Shown here piece after piece: positions 42,443 through 51,450 of a stretch of DNA of 64,000 nucleotides. Every line of letters begins with the position of its first letter. Positions within the stretch are counted from its first letter, which is position 1. The translations under genes were made by a program, and so were the position numbers. Below the pieces are notes generated by a model. The model saw only the letters and a list, made by a program, of their open reading frames with translations. It did not search any database and was not told where the DNA came from. The stretch comes from Draconibacterium orientale (GTDB lineage: Bacteria > Bacteroidota > Bacteroidia > Bacteroidales > Prolixibacteraceae), in the NCBI RefSeq assembly GCF_000626635.1, contig NZ_CP007451.1:2046001-2110000 (forward strand), in the 5' to 3' direction.

Positions 42443-44029
42443 TTATTTAAACTCTACAGGAAGCATGTATTTTACAGGAACAGCTTTGCCTCGCTGTTTG
42501 CCAGGTACCCAATCAGGCATTTCGCTGGCAATGGTGTAAGCTCCTTTTGCTGCAGCGTCGTTGTCTTGCTCAACAATTTTAATATCGCTCACTTCGCCTT
42601 TGGCATTTACCGTAAACAACACTTTAGCTTTTCCTTTTATATTTTTAGCAGAAGCCAATTTGTTTTGCATCTTGTAAACAAAGTTGTTCAAGGCCTCTGA
42701 TCCTCCCGGATAATTTGGCATATCTTCAACAATGTAAAACATTTCATCGTTAGACGGTGGCGGAGGTGGTGGCGGAGGTGGAGCCATCTTGTCATTATCG
42801 TTTACAGCAAGTAGTTCAGTGGCAAGTCCAATTCCAATTATTTCATCCTCCATTTTGTAGGTGCGTTTGTACACTTCACCATCTTTGCCCGACAGAATTC
42901 CCATGTAATCGTCGATAATGGTTTTTTTGCCCACAAAGGAAAGTACGATTGCGGTCTTTTCAGGGACTTCGAGCGTGAACCTGCCTTGCAAGTCGCTAAC
43001 ACATCCTGTGGTCCCACCTTTAACAACCACGGAAGTGCCGGGTAAAGGTTCGTCGTTTTCATCAACAACCAAACCAGAAATTTTCAGTGTTTTTGTGGCT
43101 GAAGTTTCCTGATCGGCTATTTCCGTCTCATTTAGCTCCTGCATCCGGTAGTTTGGCTCGGCAAAAGCGAACAACAACAGCGCAAGCGCGGGCAGTGCCC
43201 AGGTAAATCGTATCAGCCGGTGGGCCGATGTTTTCTTTTTCGTCATCATTTTTAATCGATTTGTGCTAAGGGCAAAATTCAGGTTATTGGTGATACCAAT
43301 AATTTGCATGCCCATCAGCTGGTTTACTAATAAAGCCTGGTAGCGGCCCACAGTGTGTCCCTGCGCAAGAACACCTTTGTCGGCCAGGTACTCATGGTTT
43401 TGTTTAATTGCTCGTTCAAACATCCAAATAAATGGGTTGAACCAAAAGATGACTGTTAACAGTTCTATAAAAAGCAGGTCGAACCAGTGATGCTCACGAA
43501 TGTGCACTTTTTCGTGCGCCAGAATTTCCGGCAGGTCGTCCTGAGTATGAAATTTCGGATTGATAAAAACAATATTAAAGAATGAGAAGGGGAGTCCGTA
43601 TTTTTCGTTTTCTACCACGCGCATGCCGTTTAAAGATGTAACGCGGTATTTTATCATTAAATGAATAAGAACAGCAGTTTGGGTAAGCAAACGAAGCAGG
43701 AAAATAGCCGCTCCAGTGAGGTAAATCAGCAGAATGGCCTGTTGCCAGCCAAAGGTTGTAGCGCTTTCTTCGGCTCCTTTAAATACGGGAATATTTTTGA
43801 ACGTATCGGCAATGGTATGAGCGCCGGTTTTTGCACCTTCGCTGGCTTCGATTAAAACTTCGTAGCGAACCGGAACCAGTGGAAGCAGGATGGCCAAAAG
43901 CAAGGAGCCTACCAGAAACCAGCGGTTGGCTGCATGAAATGTTTCGTTACGAAGAAACAACCAGTACACCAGGTAGAAAAGAACAATTCCTCCGGATGCG
44001 TTTACTAAATAGAACAGCGAAGTTTCCAT
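42443..44029 (-). CDS. M56 (BlaR1-like) membrane metallopeptidase with TonB-type C-terminal domain
   Basis: The 528-residue protein has membrane helices near 5-25, 37-55, 90-115 and 265-285, and a zinc-peptidase motif H172-E-K-V-H176 in a cytoplasmic loop. After the last helix come a carboxypeptidase-regulatory-like domain (about 310-390), a run of eight prolines (about 421-428) and a TonB C-terminal domain (about 435-528, PNYPGGSEALNNFVYKMQ). BlaR1/MecR1 proteins sense an envelope signal and cleave their BlaI-type repressor. That repressor is encoded 2 bases upstream. No beta-lactamase gene lies nearby, so the signal and regulon are unknown. Confidence 0.88.
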   Translation of the reverse strand: METSLFYLVNASGGIVLFYLVYWLFLRNETFHAANRWFLVGSLLLAILLPLVPVRYEVLIEASEGAKTGAHTIADTFKNIPVFKGAEESATTFGWQQAILLIYLTGAAIFLLRLLTQTAVLIHLMIKYRVTSLNGMRVVENEKYGLPFSFFNIVFINPKFHTQDDLPEILAHEKVHIREHHWFDLLFIELLTVIFWFNPFIWMFERAIKQNHEYLADKGVLAQGHTVGRYQALLVNQLMGMQIIGITNNLNFALSTNRLKMMTKKKTSAHRLIRFTWALPALALLLFAFAEPNYRMQELNETEIADQETSATKTLKISGLVVDENDEPLPGTSVVVKGGTTGCVSDLQGRFTLEVPEKTAIVLSFVGKKTIIDDYMGILSGKDGEVYKRTYKMEDEIIGIGLATELLAVNDNDKMAPPPPPPPPPSNDEMFYIVEDMPNYPGGSEALNNFVYKMQNKLASAKNIKGKAKVLFTVNAKGEVSDIKIVEQDNDAAAKGAYTIASEMPDWVPGKQRGKAVPVKYMLPVEFK

Positions 44030-44031
44030 GG

Positions 44032-44409
44032 TTAGTCTTTCTTTTCTTTGTTTAATTCGTTTTCTGTCAGCTTTAACATTTCTTCCAGCTCTTCTATTCC
44101 CAGGTTGTTCTCTTTGGCAAAAAAGGTAGCCATTTTCGGGAATGAGCCATTGAAGTAGTTTTTCAATAACGACGAAAACTGCACTTTTGTGTAATCCGTT
44201 TTACTAACTGCAGGCGAAAAAAGATTCGTATTGCCAATTTTTTTGTGGGTAACAAATCCCTTTTTCTCCAGCACATTTAAAACGGTTGCTACGGTAGTGT
44301 AGGCGGGCTTGTCATCGCCAAATTCGTCAACTACCTGCTTAACAACTCCCTCTTTTAAACTCCAGAGAATGTGCATTACCTGTTCTTCTGCTTTTGTCAA
44401 TGTTTTCAT
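44032..44409 (-). CDS. BlaI/MecI/CopY-family repressor
   Basis: The 125-residue protein is a winged-helix repressor (LTKAEEQVMHILWSLKEGVV, then AYTTVATVLNVLEKKGFVTH) with a C-terminal dimerisation helix. The frame opens upstream to 44460, but the ATG at 44409 gives the family's usual start MKTLTKAEEQ. It would repress its own operon until cleaved by the M56 protease. TACTACA/TGTAGTA operators lie 84-153 bases upstream. Confidence 0.92.
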   Translation of the reverse strand: MKTLTKAEEQVMHILWSLKEGVVKQVVDEFGDDKPAYTTVATVLNVLEKKGFVTHKKIGNTNLFSPAVSKTDYTKVQFSSLLKNYFNGSFPKMATFFAKENNLGIEELEEMLKLTENELNKEKKD

Positions 44410-44492
44410 TTTGTTATTGATTCTGGATATTGGATTCTTGATACTGGGTCCCGAAACCAACGAATAGTATTTTTAGTGTTTTTTAATTTGTC

Positions 44493-44562
44493 TACTACAA
44501 ATGTAGTACTAAAAAACTAGAAATAAAACTATTTTAATAGAAAAGCTACTATAAAAATAGTA
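44493..44562 (-). promoter_or_regulatory. BlaI-type operators overlapping the blaI promoter
   Basis: TACTACA-AA-TGTAGTA (44493-44508) has 7-bp inverted arms and the TACA/TGTA core known for BlaI/MecI operators. Its minus strand contains TACATTTG, a -7 element, so a bound repressor would cover the promoter. A second inverted repeat, TACTAT-AAAA-ATAGTA, lies at 44547-44562. Confidence 0.75.
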
Positions 44563-44578
44563 AGTATAAAAAAGGCAC

Positions 44579-44606
44579 AAAAAAACCGCCTGAAAAACAA
44601 GCGGTT
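44579..44606 (-). terminator. Terminator of the first small lipoprotein gene
   Basis: AACCGC (44584-44589) and GCGGTT (44601-44606) form the base of a hairpin; on the minus strand a run of seven T follows. It lies 17 bases beyond the stop codon at 44623. Confidence 0.75.
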
Positions 44607-44622
44607 GTATTGGTTTCTATTT

Positions 44623-45339
44623 TTAGTCCTCGAAGATGAATTCCTCCGAAGCAATTGCAATGGTCTCTATCTGATAGAAAAAATCAGCATTGGTTGCATT
44701 ATCTTCAAATATCAATGCCCGAACTTCTATAATATAGGTTTCTCCGCTGGTTAATGATGTTTCCCATGATCCTGTACCTTGTTCAGCAGTAAAACTTTCT
44801 GCATCGTCTGCTATAATATAGCTATTAAAAACTGTTTCATGGTCATCATTTAATATCTGAACCACATAATTTTGCGCATCTTCATGGTTGATCCATTCAA
44901 CATAAACTGATTCGCTACTGGTTGTTACACCCACTGAATCGATTGTAGGGATATCCACATCTGTAAAAACATGATTTTCAGTAGCTGTATATTCTACATC
45001 GTTGTTAACTACCAAAAAATCATAATTTTCTGTTTCCGGAGCAGTAGTGGCAAAACCTGCATCTGAAGGTTCAAAAAAGTAGGTGAGTTTTTGCGCATCT
45101 GCTGATGAAAGAGTAAGTGTTGAATCGCCGGCAAAGTCAATGCTGGCCGAATCCATTTTCATGTTGGCGTAGGCGTAATAGCTTAGCGCAAATTTTTCTT
45201 CTCCATCGATGGACTTTTTAAGGGTAACAACCTCACCAATTACATTAAATGTTTCCGGATCATCATCGTTACATGCCCAAAACCCGGTTACAATAAACGC
45301 TAGTAAAACTAATTTGCCAATTTTCTGAATGTTAATCAT
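44623..45339 (-). CDS. Lipoprotein of unknown function, paralogue A
   Basis: The 238-residue protein has a lipoprotein signal ending GFWAC followed by NDDDPETF. This Asp-rich start resembles surface-export signals of Bacteroidota lipoproteins. It contains a first beta domain (about 32-120) and an FN3-like second domain (about 130-235). It aligns along its length with the next gene: FNVIGEVVTLKKSIDGEEKFALSY against FEVIGDVYVIKRTVNDEVKYANAY, and ENYDFLVVNNDVEYTA against GNYQFLVINEDITHES. I know no function for the family. It has its own terminator. Confidence 0.8.
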   Translation of the reverse strand: MINIQKIGKLVLLAFIVTGFWACNDDDPETFNVIGEVVTLKKSIDGEEKFALSYYAYANMKMDSASIDFAGDSTLTLSSADAQKLTYFFEPSDAGFATTAPETENYDFLVVNNDVEYTATENHVFTDVDIPTIDSVGVTTSSESVYVEWINHEDAQNYVVQILNDDHETVFNSYIIADDAESFTAEQGTGSWETSLTSGETYIIEVRALIFEDNATNADFFYQIETIAIASEEFIFED

Positions 45340-45492
45340 TTTGTTTTGTTTTAAAATTTAAATTGAATTATTCTGAATTGCTAACTATTCATATATCTCC
45401 TGGTAGATGCAATTGGATTAAGAATAGTTGCTTGACAAATTATTTTTTTTGTAATAGTAATGAATTACGGAGATCAGGCTGTAGCTGGGCGC

Positions 45493-45520
45493 AAAAAAAA
45501 CCGCCTGAAATTCAGACGGT
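45493..45520 (-). terminator. Terminator of the second small lipoprotein gene
   Basis: AAACCGCCTGAA and TTCAGACGGTTT (about 45498-45522) pair with one wobble. On the minus strand a run of eight T follows. It lies 22 bases past the stop codon at 45544. Confidence 0.8.
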
Positions 45521-45543
45521 TTATCTATTGTTTTAGGTTTTTG

Positions 45544-46257
45544 TTACCAGGTAACTTCACCTTCGGTAACAGCAATTTCCTGAATGTTTTTAACCGCATC
45601 TAAACTGGTGGCATCATCTTCATACCTAATTGTGAGGAATTCTATCGTATAAACATTATCGGCTACCGGAGTTTCGTACCATGCGCCTGAAGCTGTGTTT
45701 GTACCAATGTCAAAACGAACCATTTGTTTTGGTAAGGCTACGCTAGAAAAGGCTAGGTCTCCACTTTGGTTAATCAATCTGATTTGATAACCGTCTGCAG
45801 CGCTATTGGTTTCCCATTGTACACTTAAAATGTTATTATCAATATCAGCCGAAGAAATGGGCGTAAAAGCAATATTGTCAAAATCAAGCAAGTCAGTCGA
45901 TTCGTGGGTAATATCCTCGTTTATCACTAAAAACTGGTAATTTCCCTCTACCGGAGCAGCAGTGCTATATTCGGCCAAAGTTGGCTCTTTTGCGTATATA
46001 TTCTGGTTTTCAGAAGCCGGATTCAGAGTGAAATTTGCACCACCGGGAACGGTAACTTCAGCGTGGCTCATTGGCTGGTTGCCCCAGGCCACATATGCGT
46101 TGGCGTATTTCACTTCGTCGTTAACGGTACGTTTAATTACATATACATCGCCAATTACCTCGAAAGGCACTGAGTTGTCGTCGTCGTTGCAGGCAAAAAG
46201 CCCGGCAACAAGAAAAAGGATCGTTAGTGTTTTTCCAATTTTCATCATTGTGTCCAT
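45544..46257 (-). CDS. Lipoprotein of unknown function, paralogue B
   Basis: The 237-residue protein has a signal ending GLFAC followed by NDDDNSVPF. It is a diverged copy of the neighbour 205 bases downstream, with the same two-domain plan and a similar end (IQEIAVTEGEVTW against IETIAIASEEFIFED). Both genes carry separate terminators, so they are probably transcribed separately. The ATG at 46257 or the one three codons later could be used. Function is unknown. Confidence 0.8.
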   Translation of the reverse strand: MDTMMKIGKTLTILFLVAGLFACNDDDNSVPFEVIGDVYVIKRTVNDEVKYANAYVAWGNQPMSHAEVTVPGGANFTLNPASENQNIYAKEPTLAEYSTAAPVEGNYQFLVINEDITHESTDLLDFDNIAFTPISSADIDNNILSVQWETNSAADGYQIRLINQSGDLAFSSVALPKQMVRFDIGTNTASGAWYETPVADNVYTIEFLTIRYEDDATSLDAVKNIQEIAVTEGEVTW

Positions 46258-46437
46258 ATTTCTAATTTTTAAAGTTATTCAGCGTTTAAGTATTTGTTTA
46301 ATGTAGTTTCTTTCGATTTGGTTGTCTCGAAATGCCAATATCGTGATTTTTTTAACAACATCTACTAAATGCATCAGATTGAGTGTATTGGAAAACGTTA
46401 AGCTTAGCAATAAATTGCATTTTTGATGATGAGGGGA

Positions 46438-49400
46438 TCAGCTTTTTACTTCATCAATAATCTCACGCAATATATAATCGGCCGTTTCCACATTCGGAAC
46501 ATTTGAAAAACTGAGCGTTAGTTTCCCATTTGTTTCTTTCATCCGACCTTTCGATTTTCCTTTTTGAACGTATTGTACAATTTTGATAAAGTCGCCCGAT
46601 TGGTAGAACGACGATTTCTGGTCGGCAACAAAGTAGCAGATCATTTTTTTGTTTTTCAGAATGATCCTTTCCATGCTTAAATCGATGGCTTTCCATCGCA
46701 GTGGCAAAATGTCGATCAGTTCGCGGCTTTCGCGCGGAAGTTCGCCAAAACGGTCTTGCAGTCCTTTGGTAAAATGGTCCAGTGCTTCCTTGCTTTCAAT
46801 GTTATCCAGCTCGCGGTACAGCATCATGCGCTCCGAATTTCCCGGAATGTAGTCGCTTGGGAAAAGCAGTTCCATATCGGTGTCGATGGTGCAGTCGTTT
46901 ACGAATTTTATATTCAGGAAAGCCTGCGATTGCGCCTTGTCTTCTTCGACAAACAAATCTTTAAATTCGTCCTGTTTCAGTTCCTGAATGGCTTCGTTTA
47001 AAATGCGGTGATAAGTCTCGAAACCAATGTCGGCAATAAAACCACTTTGTTCGGCACCCAGCATATTTCCGGCACCACGAATATCGAGGTCTTGCATGGC
47101 GATGTTAAAACCGCTGCCCAATTCCGAAAACTGCTCGATGGCCTGCAAACGCCGGCGCGCTTCGGCACTAACTGTTGAAAGCGGCGGAGCAATAAGGTAA
47201 CAGAAGGCTTTTTTGTTCGAGCGGCCAACACGTCCGCGCAACTGGTGCAAATCGCTTAATCCAAAATTTTGCGCGTGGTTAATTATTATGGTGTTGGCGT
47301 TTGGTATGTCGAGCCCCGATTCGATAATTGTAGTGGCAATCAGTACATCGAATTTCGCATCAATAAAATCGAGCATTACTTTTTCCAGTTTCGGGCCTTC
47401 CATTTGTCCGTGGCCAACGACGGTTTTTACGCCCGGAACAATACGTTTTATTGTATCTTCAACCTCATAAATATTCTGTACCCGGTTATGAATAAAGAAA
47501 ACCTGTCCGTTTCTGTCCATTTCGTACAGGATGGCTTCTTTTATCATTTGCTCGTTAAAACCGTGCACCTCGGTAACAATGGGGTAGCGGTTGGGTGGCG
47601 GCGTTTGTATAATCGACAAATCGCGCGCACCCATTAACGAGAATTGTAAGGTACGCGGAATTGGAGTCGCCGTCAAGGTTAAAGTATCAACATTTACTTT
47701 AAACTGCTTCAGTTTTTCTTTTACCGAAACACCAAATTTCTGCTCTTCATCAATAATCAGCAAGCCCAGGTCTTTAAACTTCACATCCTTGCTTACCAAA
47801 CGATGCGTACCAATAATAATATCGGTTTTTCCGTCGGCAACATCTTTTAATGCAGCTTTTACCTGGGCGGTAGATTTTAGGCGGCTTACGTAATCAATCT
47901 TTACCGGAAAATCCTGCAAACGCTCGGTAAATGTTTTAAAATGCTGAAATGCCAGTATGGTTGTCGGCACCAAAACAGCTACCTGTTTGCTGTCGGTAAC
48001 GGCTTTAAAAGCTGCCCGGATGGCAATTTCTGTTTTACCGAAACCAACATCACCACAAACCAGACGGTCCATCGGCATAATTTTTTCCATGTCCTCTTTT
48101 ACGGCTGCTGTTGACTTTTCCTGGTCGGGAGTATCTTCGTAAATAAACGATGCTTCCAGTTCGGTTTGCAGGTACGAGTCGCGCGAAAAGGCATAACCTT
48201 TTTCAGCACGGCGTTTGGCATACAGGGCAATCAATTCCTTGGCAATGTCCTTCACCTTCGACTTGGTGCGGTTTTTCATTTTTTGCCATGCTCCGGTGCC
48301 CAACTTGTTAATTTTGGGCTCGCCACCGTCTTTGCCTTTGTATTTCGAAATGCGGTGCAGCGAATGAATACTTACCAACAGCGAGTCGTTGTCTTTGTAA
48401 ACCAAACGAATGGCTTCCTGCATTTTTCCGTTTACTTCGGTGCGTGCCAGCCCGGCAAACTTCCCAATTCCGTGATCGATGTGAACCACATAATCACCCG
48501 GATGCAGTTTATTTAATTCTTTTAATGAAATGGCCTCGCGTTGCGCTTTCCGGTTTTTTAATTTAAAACGGTGGTAGCGCTCAAAAATCTGGTGGTCGGT
48601 GTAAAAACAGGCTTTCAGTTTGTGATCGATAAACCCTTCGTGCAACACAAAATTTACAGGATTGAAGCTTACATTAACTCCTGTATCTTTGAAAATTGTT
48701 TGCAGCCGTTCAATCTGTTTTTCCTGGCTGGAAAGGATAAAAAGTTCGTAACCGTTTTTTTGGTGATCCGTAAGGTTCGATCCCAATAGCTCAAAATTTT
48801 TGTTGAAAACCGGTTGGATCGAAGTGGCAATTTCTATTTTCTCGTCGGCAGTAAAGGCCAGGTCATTCCCAAAATCAAATATAGTTTTTGCTTTGAGTTG
48901 CTTTTCCAATTCGGGCGGCGTTAAAAGCAAATCAGCAATATCTTCCTCTTTGCGGGCGATTATGGTTTGGCGGTGCAGTTCGGCAATACGGTCAACAAAT
49001 TGGTTGCTATTATTCCCAAACCACAGACAATCTTTCTGCTGAAATTCGATGAATGAAACCCGCTCGCCTTCCACCGAATTGTTTTGAATATTCGGAACAA
49101 TGGTAATATGATTTAGGCGCTCTTTCGAGAGTTGATTTTCAATATCAAAACTTCGGATAGAGTCAACTTCATCGCCAAAAAAATCGAGGCGAAAGGGATC
49201 TTCGTGCGAAAACGAAAAAATATCGACAATACTTCCGCGCACCGAAAACTGGCCGGGCTCATATACAAAATCTACTCGCTCGAAACCGTATTCGTACAAA
49301 AACTCGTTAATAAAATCGATGGAGATTTTATCGCCGCTTTTTACCTGCAGCGTATTGTTTTCGAGGCTTTCGTTCGAGATCACTTTTTCGATGATTGCCT

Positions 49401-49779
49401 CGGGATACGAAATAACAAAGTAGGGCTTTTCGGCAGCCGAAAGCAGGTTTAACACCTCGGTGCGCTGCACAATGTTTTCCTGCTCGGGATTATCGTACTG
49501 CACCGATCGTTTGTACGACGACGGTAAAAACAGGGTGTTTTCGGCAAATCCCAGGTTGTTCAGGTCGTCGTAAAAATAGGCTGCTTCTTCGCGGTCGTTA
49601 AGCAACACCACACAATTTTTTTGAATTTGCTGAAATACGTTGGCCAGTAAAACGGTTTTGGCAGACCCAATAAGCCCATGCAGGTGAATAAGTTCACCCG
49701 GGGGGGCAGCGGCCTTTTTTAGCACTTTGGCTGTTGCGCTATGCCCCTCGAAATATTTTAGAAACGTGCTTGTTTCCAA
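46438..49779 (-). CDS. mfd: Transcription-repair coupling factor
   Basis: Mfd removes RNA polymerase stalled at DNA lesions and recruits UvrA. Visible parts: a UvrB-like N-terminal region (GLIGSAKTVLLANVF), the RNA-polymerase-interacting domain (LHPGDYVVHIDHGIGKFAGL, near residue 430), a helicase core with Walker A GDVGFGKTEIA (near 575) and DEEQ box (near 678), the second helicase lobe (TTIIESGLDIPNANTIII, QLRGRVGRSNK) and the TRCF C-domain. An ATG at 49863 would place the first codons inside the downstream-facing terminator of the next gene at 49827-49852. I therefore prefer the TTG at 49779 (METSTFLKYFEGHS), giving 1113 residues. Confidence 0.93.
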   Translation of the reverse strand: METSTFLKYFEGHSATAKVLKKAAAPPGELIHLHGLIGSAKTVLLANVFQQIQKNCVVLLNDREEAAYFYDDLNNLGFAENTLFLPSSYKRSVQYDNPEQENIVQRTEVLNLLSAAEKPYFVISYPEAIIEKVISNESLENNTLQVKSGDKISIDFINEFLYEYGFERVDFVYEPGQFSVRGSIVDIFSFSHEDPFRLDFFGDEVDSIRSFDIENQLSKERLNHITIVPNIQNNSVEGERVSFIEFQQKDCLWFGNNSNQFVDRIAELHRQTIIARKEEDIADLLLTPPELEKQLKAKTIFDFGNDLAFTADEKIEIATSIQPVFNKNFELLGSNLTDHQKNGYELFILSSQEKQIERLQTIFKDTGVNVSFNPVNFVLHEGFIDHKLKACFYTDHQIFERYHRFKLKNRKAQREAISLKELNKLHPGDYVVHIDHGIGKFAGLARTEVNGKMQEAIRLVYKDNDSLLVSIHSLHRISKYKGKDGGEPKINKLGTGAWQKMKNRTKSKVKDIAKELIALYAKRRAEKGYAFSRDSYLQTELEASFIYEDTPDQEKSTAAVKEDMEKIMPMDRLVCGDVGFGKTEIAIRAAFKAVTDSKQVAVLVPTTILAFQHFKTFTERLQDFPVKIDYVSRLKSTAQVKAALKDVADGKTDIIIGTHRLVSKDVKFKDLGLLIIDEEQKFGVSVKEKLKQFKVNVDTLTLTATPIPRTLQFSLMGARDLSIIQTPPPNRYPIVTEVHGFNEQMIKEAILYEMDRNGQVFFIHNRVQNIYEVEDTIKRIVPGVKTVVGHGQMEGPKLEKVMLDFIDAKFDVLIATTIIESGLDIPNANTIIINHAQNFGLSDLHQLRGRVGRSNKKAFCYLIAPPLSTVSAEARRRLQAIEQFSELGSGFNIAMQDLDIRGAGNMLGAEQSGFIADIGFETYHRILNEAIQELKQDEFKDLFVEEDKAQSQAFLNIKFVNDCTIDTDMELLFPSDYIPGNSERMMLYRELDNIESKEALDHFTKGLQDRFGELPRESRELIDILPLRWKAIDLSMERIILKNKKMICYFVADQKSSFYQSGDFIKIVQYVQKGKSKGRMKETNGKLTLSFSNVPNVETADYILREIIDEVKS

Positions 49780-49821
49780 ACGATGAATTTTTGGCAAAGA
49801 TAATTTTTGCGTCGCAGGTGG

Positions 49822-49852
49822 AAATAAAAAAGGAGCAATTTTGCTCCTTTTT
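49822..49852 (-). terminator. Terminator of the small secreted protein gene
   Basis: AAAAAGGAGCAA (49827-49838) and TTGCTCCTTTTT (49841-49852) form a long hairpin with a run of six T on the minus-strand side. It lies 18 bases past the stop codon at 49870 and before mfd. Confidence 0.85.
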
Positions 49853-49869
49853 ATTTTATACAAAGTTTT

Positions 49870-50298
49870 TTACCAGCCAAGAGGCAAATAGGTACCGGCT
49901 CCGTTTAGATGAAACTGAATAGTTAGATTTCCACTTTTGTTCAGCTTGGCGATTCCCTCTGGTAGCATTACATCGCCTTCTTCAGGGTTAAATACTTCGT
50001 CGCCATTAACATCAATATAGAGGTAATTAAATCCAAACCACCGATTGGGGTAGCCACCAAAATCCTGCATAAGCGGATGGCTCTCTTCAACCGTGATTTT
50101 TAATGATTTTACGAAATTTCCGTTGGGTGTAATTACTTCATGGGCAGGAGCTTCAAATTCATATGATTCCTCTCCGTCGGAAATTGAGAATGTTGCGGTG
50201 TAATTTCTTACTTTAGCCTGCGCACTACTATTTTTTACAGGAAGTAAAAAACACAGCAGACTAATTGCTAAAAATGCTCTTAAAAATTTCATCTTCAC
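49870..50298 (-). CDS. Small secreted protein of unknown function
   Basis: The 142-residue protein has a signal peptide cleaved after SSAQ. The mature part is predicted beta-rich, with an EF-hand-like acidic loop (IDVNGDEVFNPEEGDVML, about 98-115) that could bind calcium. I do not recognise a family. It lies 28 bases after the peroxiredoxin gene and shares its direction, so the two may be co-transcribed. A strong terminator follows. Confidence 0.7.
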   Translation of the reverse strand: MKMKFLRAFLAISLLCFLLPVKNSSAQAKVRNYTATFSISDGEESYEFEAPAHEVITPNGNFVKSLKITVEESHPLMQDFGGYPNRWFGFNYLYIDVNGDEVFNPEEGDVMLPEGIAKLNKSGNLTIQFHLNGAGTYLPLGW

Positions 50299-50326
50299 TT
50301 ATTTATGGGTTTGTAATTTATGCAAA

Positions 50327-50887
50327 TTACGAATTGTTTTTAATAAACTTCAAAATTTCGTCTGAGTCTTTTGTGGCATCAACGTCTGTGTTTTTATAAA
50401 CAATAGTACCGTTTTTATCGATAATGAAGGTCCAGCGCGATGCTGTAGCCCCCCGAACCAAGTCAAAACTGTGGCCATCAATTTCGCGTGTAATCGTACC
50501 TCCGTCGCGCAGCGGTACTCCGAATTTTTTGGCAATTTCACCATTTGCATCTGAAAGTAAAGGGAAATTCAGGTGGTTGGCCTTTTTAAAAAGCTGAAGG
50601 CCTTCAATATTATCGCCACTAATTCCAACTACAACTGCGTTCGCCTCGTCGATCTCCGTTTTCAGGTCGCGGTAGGCGCAGGCTTGTTTGGTACAGCCGC
50701 CGGTCATTGCCGCCGGGTAAAAATAAACCACAATAAATTTGTCGCCCAAATAATCATCTGCATTCCAGGTCGAGCCATCGTCGGCCAGGGTAGAAAATAC
50801 AGGTGCTTTGTCGCCAACATTTACTTCCTGCGAAAAGCTGGCGAAAGACAGGCTTAGTAAGAGTGATGCAATTAGAAATCGTTTCAT
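50327..50887 (-). CDS. Periplasmic peroxiredoxin of the BCP/PrxQ type
   Basis: The 186-residue protein has a signal peptide (ending SFSQ) followed by a thioredoxin-fold AhpC/TSA domain. The active site reads YPAAMTGGCTKQACAYRD: the peroxidatic cysteine and the resolving cysteine are five residues apart, as in PrxQ/BCP enzymes. It reduces hydrogen or organic peroxides with a thioredoxin-like donor, here presumably in the periplasm. Ala-Met replaces the usual Thr-Pro before GGC; the family tolerates variation there but the site deserves note. Confidence 0.9.
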   Translation of the reverse strand: MKRFLIASLLLSLSFASFSQEVNVGDKAPVFSTLADDGSTWNADDYLGDKFIVVYFYPAAMTGGCTKQACAYRDLKTEIDEANAVVVGISGDNIEGLQLFKKANHLNFPLLSDANGEIAKKFGVPLRDGGTITREIDGHSFDLVRGATASRWTFIIDKNGTIVYKNTDVDATKDSDEILKFIKNNS

Positions 50888-51013
50888 GACTGAATCATTT
50901 AATGTATGTCATTAATACATACGAGATTAAAAAATGTTTCTGAGGAAATGATTTTTTTATAAATCCTAGTTTATAACAGAAAGAATCCGCATTAAAATGG
51001 TTAATTTTAACCA

Positions 51014-51433
51014 ATGGGACATGCTTATTCATACCGTTGCGATCATTGTGGTTTTACCGAAAGCTTTAATCAGGGGCACGGATTTCTGGTTCATTCGCAG
51101 CCGGTTGGCGACTACCTGAAGCAGCGCACCCGGATTTTTCATTACAAAACGCACAACCTGCTTCGAAAGATGGCACAGGCCTCCGACAATTTGCATCTGA
51201 AGGCCGGTTTCCAGATTTATAAATGCCCGCATTGTAAAACCTTGTACGATAAAATTGAGGTGACTGTTTTTGATGACGAAGCAGTAGTTCATAAAAGCGA
51301 ATTCCGTTGCCGCGATTGTAAAACGCGCTTAAAACTTACCAATATTCACCGGCTGAAAAGGGCAATTTGCCCGCGTTGCAGGCAGCGTACTTTTCATCGC
51401 GATTATGCGCAGCACGAACTTTGGGACAGTTGA
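51014..51433 (+). CDS. Zinc-ribbon protein of unknown function
   Basis: The 139-residue cytoplasmic protein has four CxxC pairs: CDHC near residue 9, CPHC near 73, CRDC near 99 and CPRC near 118. They probably form two zinc ribbons around a basic helical centre. Such proteins bind nucleic acid or act in protein complexes; the sequence does not say which. The ATG directly follows a TGGTTAA-TT-TTAACCA inverted repeat (50998-51013) that could be an operator or shape translation start. It is transcribed alone between two minus-strand units. Confidence 0.7.
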   Translation: MGHAYSYRCDHCGFTESFNQGHGFLVHSQPVGDYLKQRTRIFHYKTHNLLRKMAQASDNLHLKAGFQIYKCPHCKTLYDKIEVTVFDDEAVVHKSEFRCRDCKTRLKLTNIHRLKRAICPRCRQRTFHRDYAQHELWDS

Positions 51434-51450
51434 TCCTCGCAATTAATACA

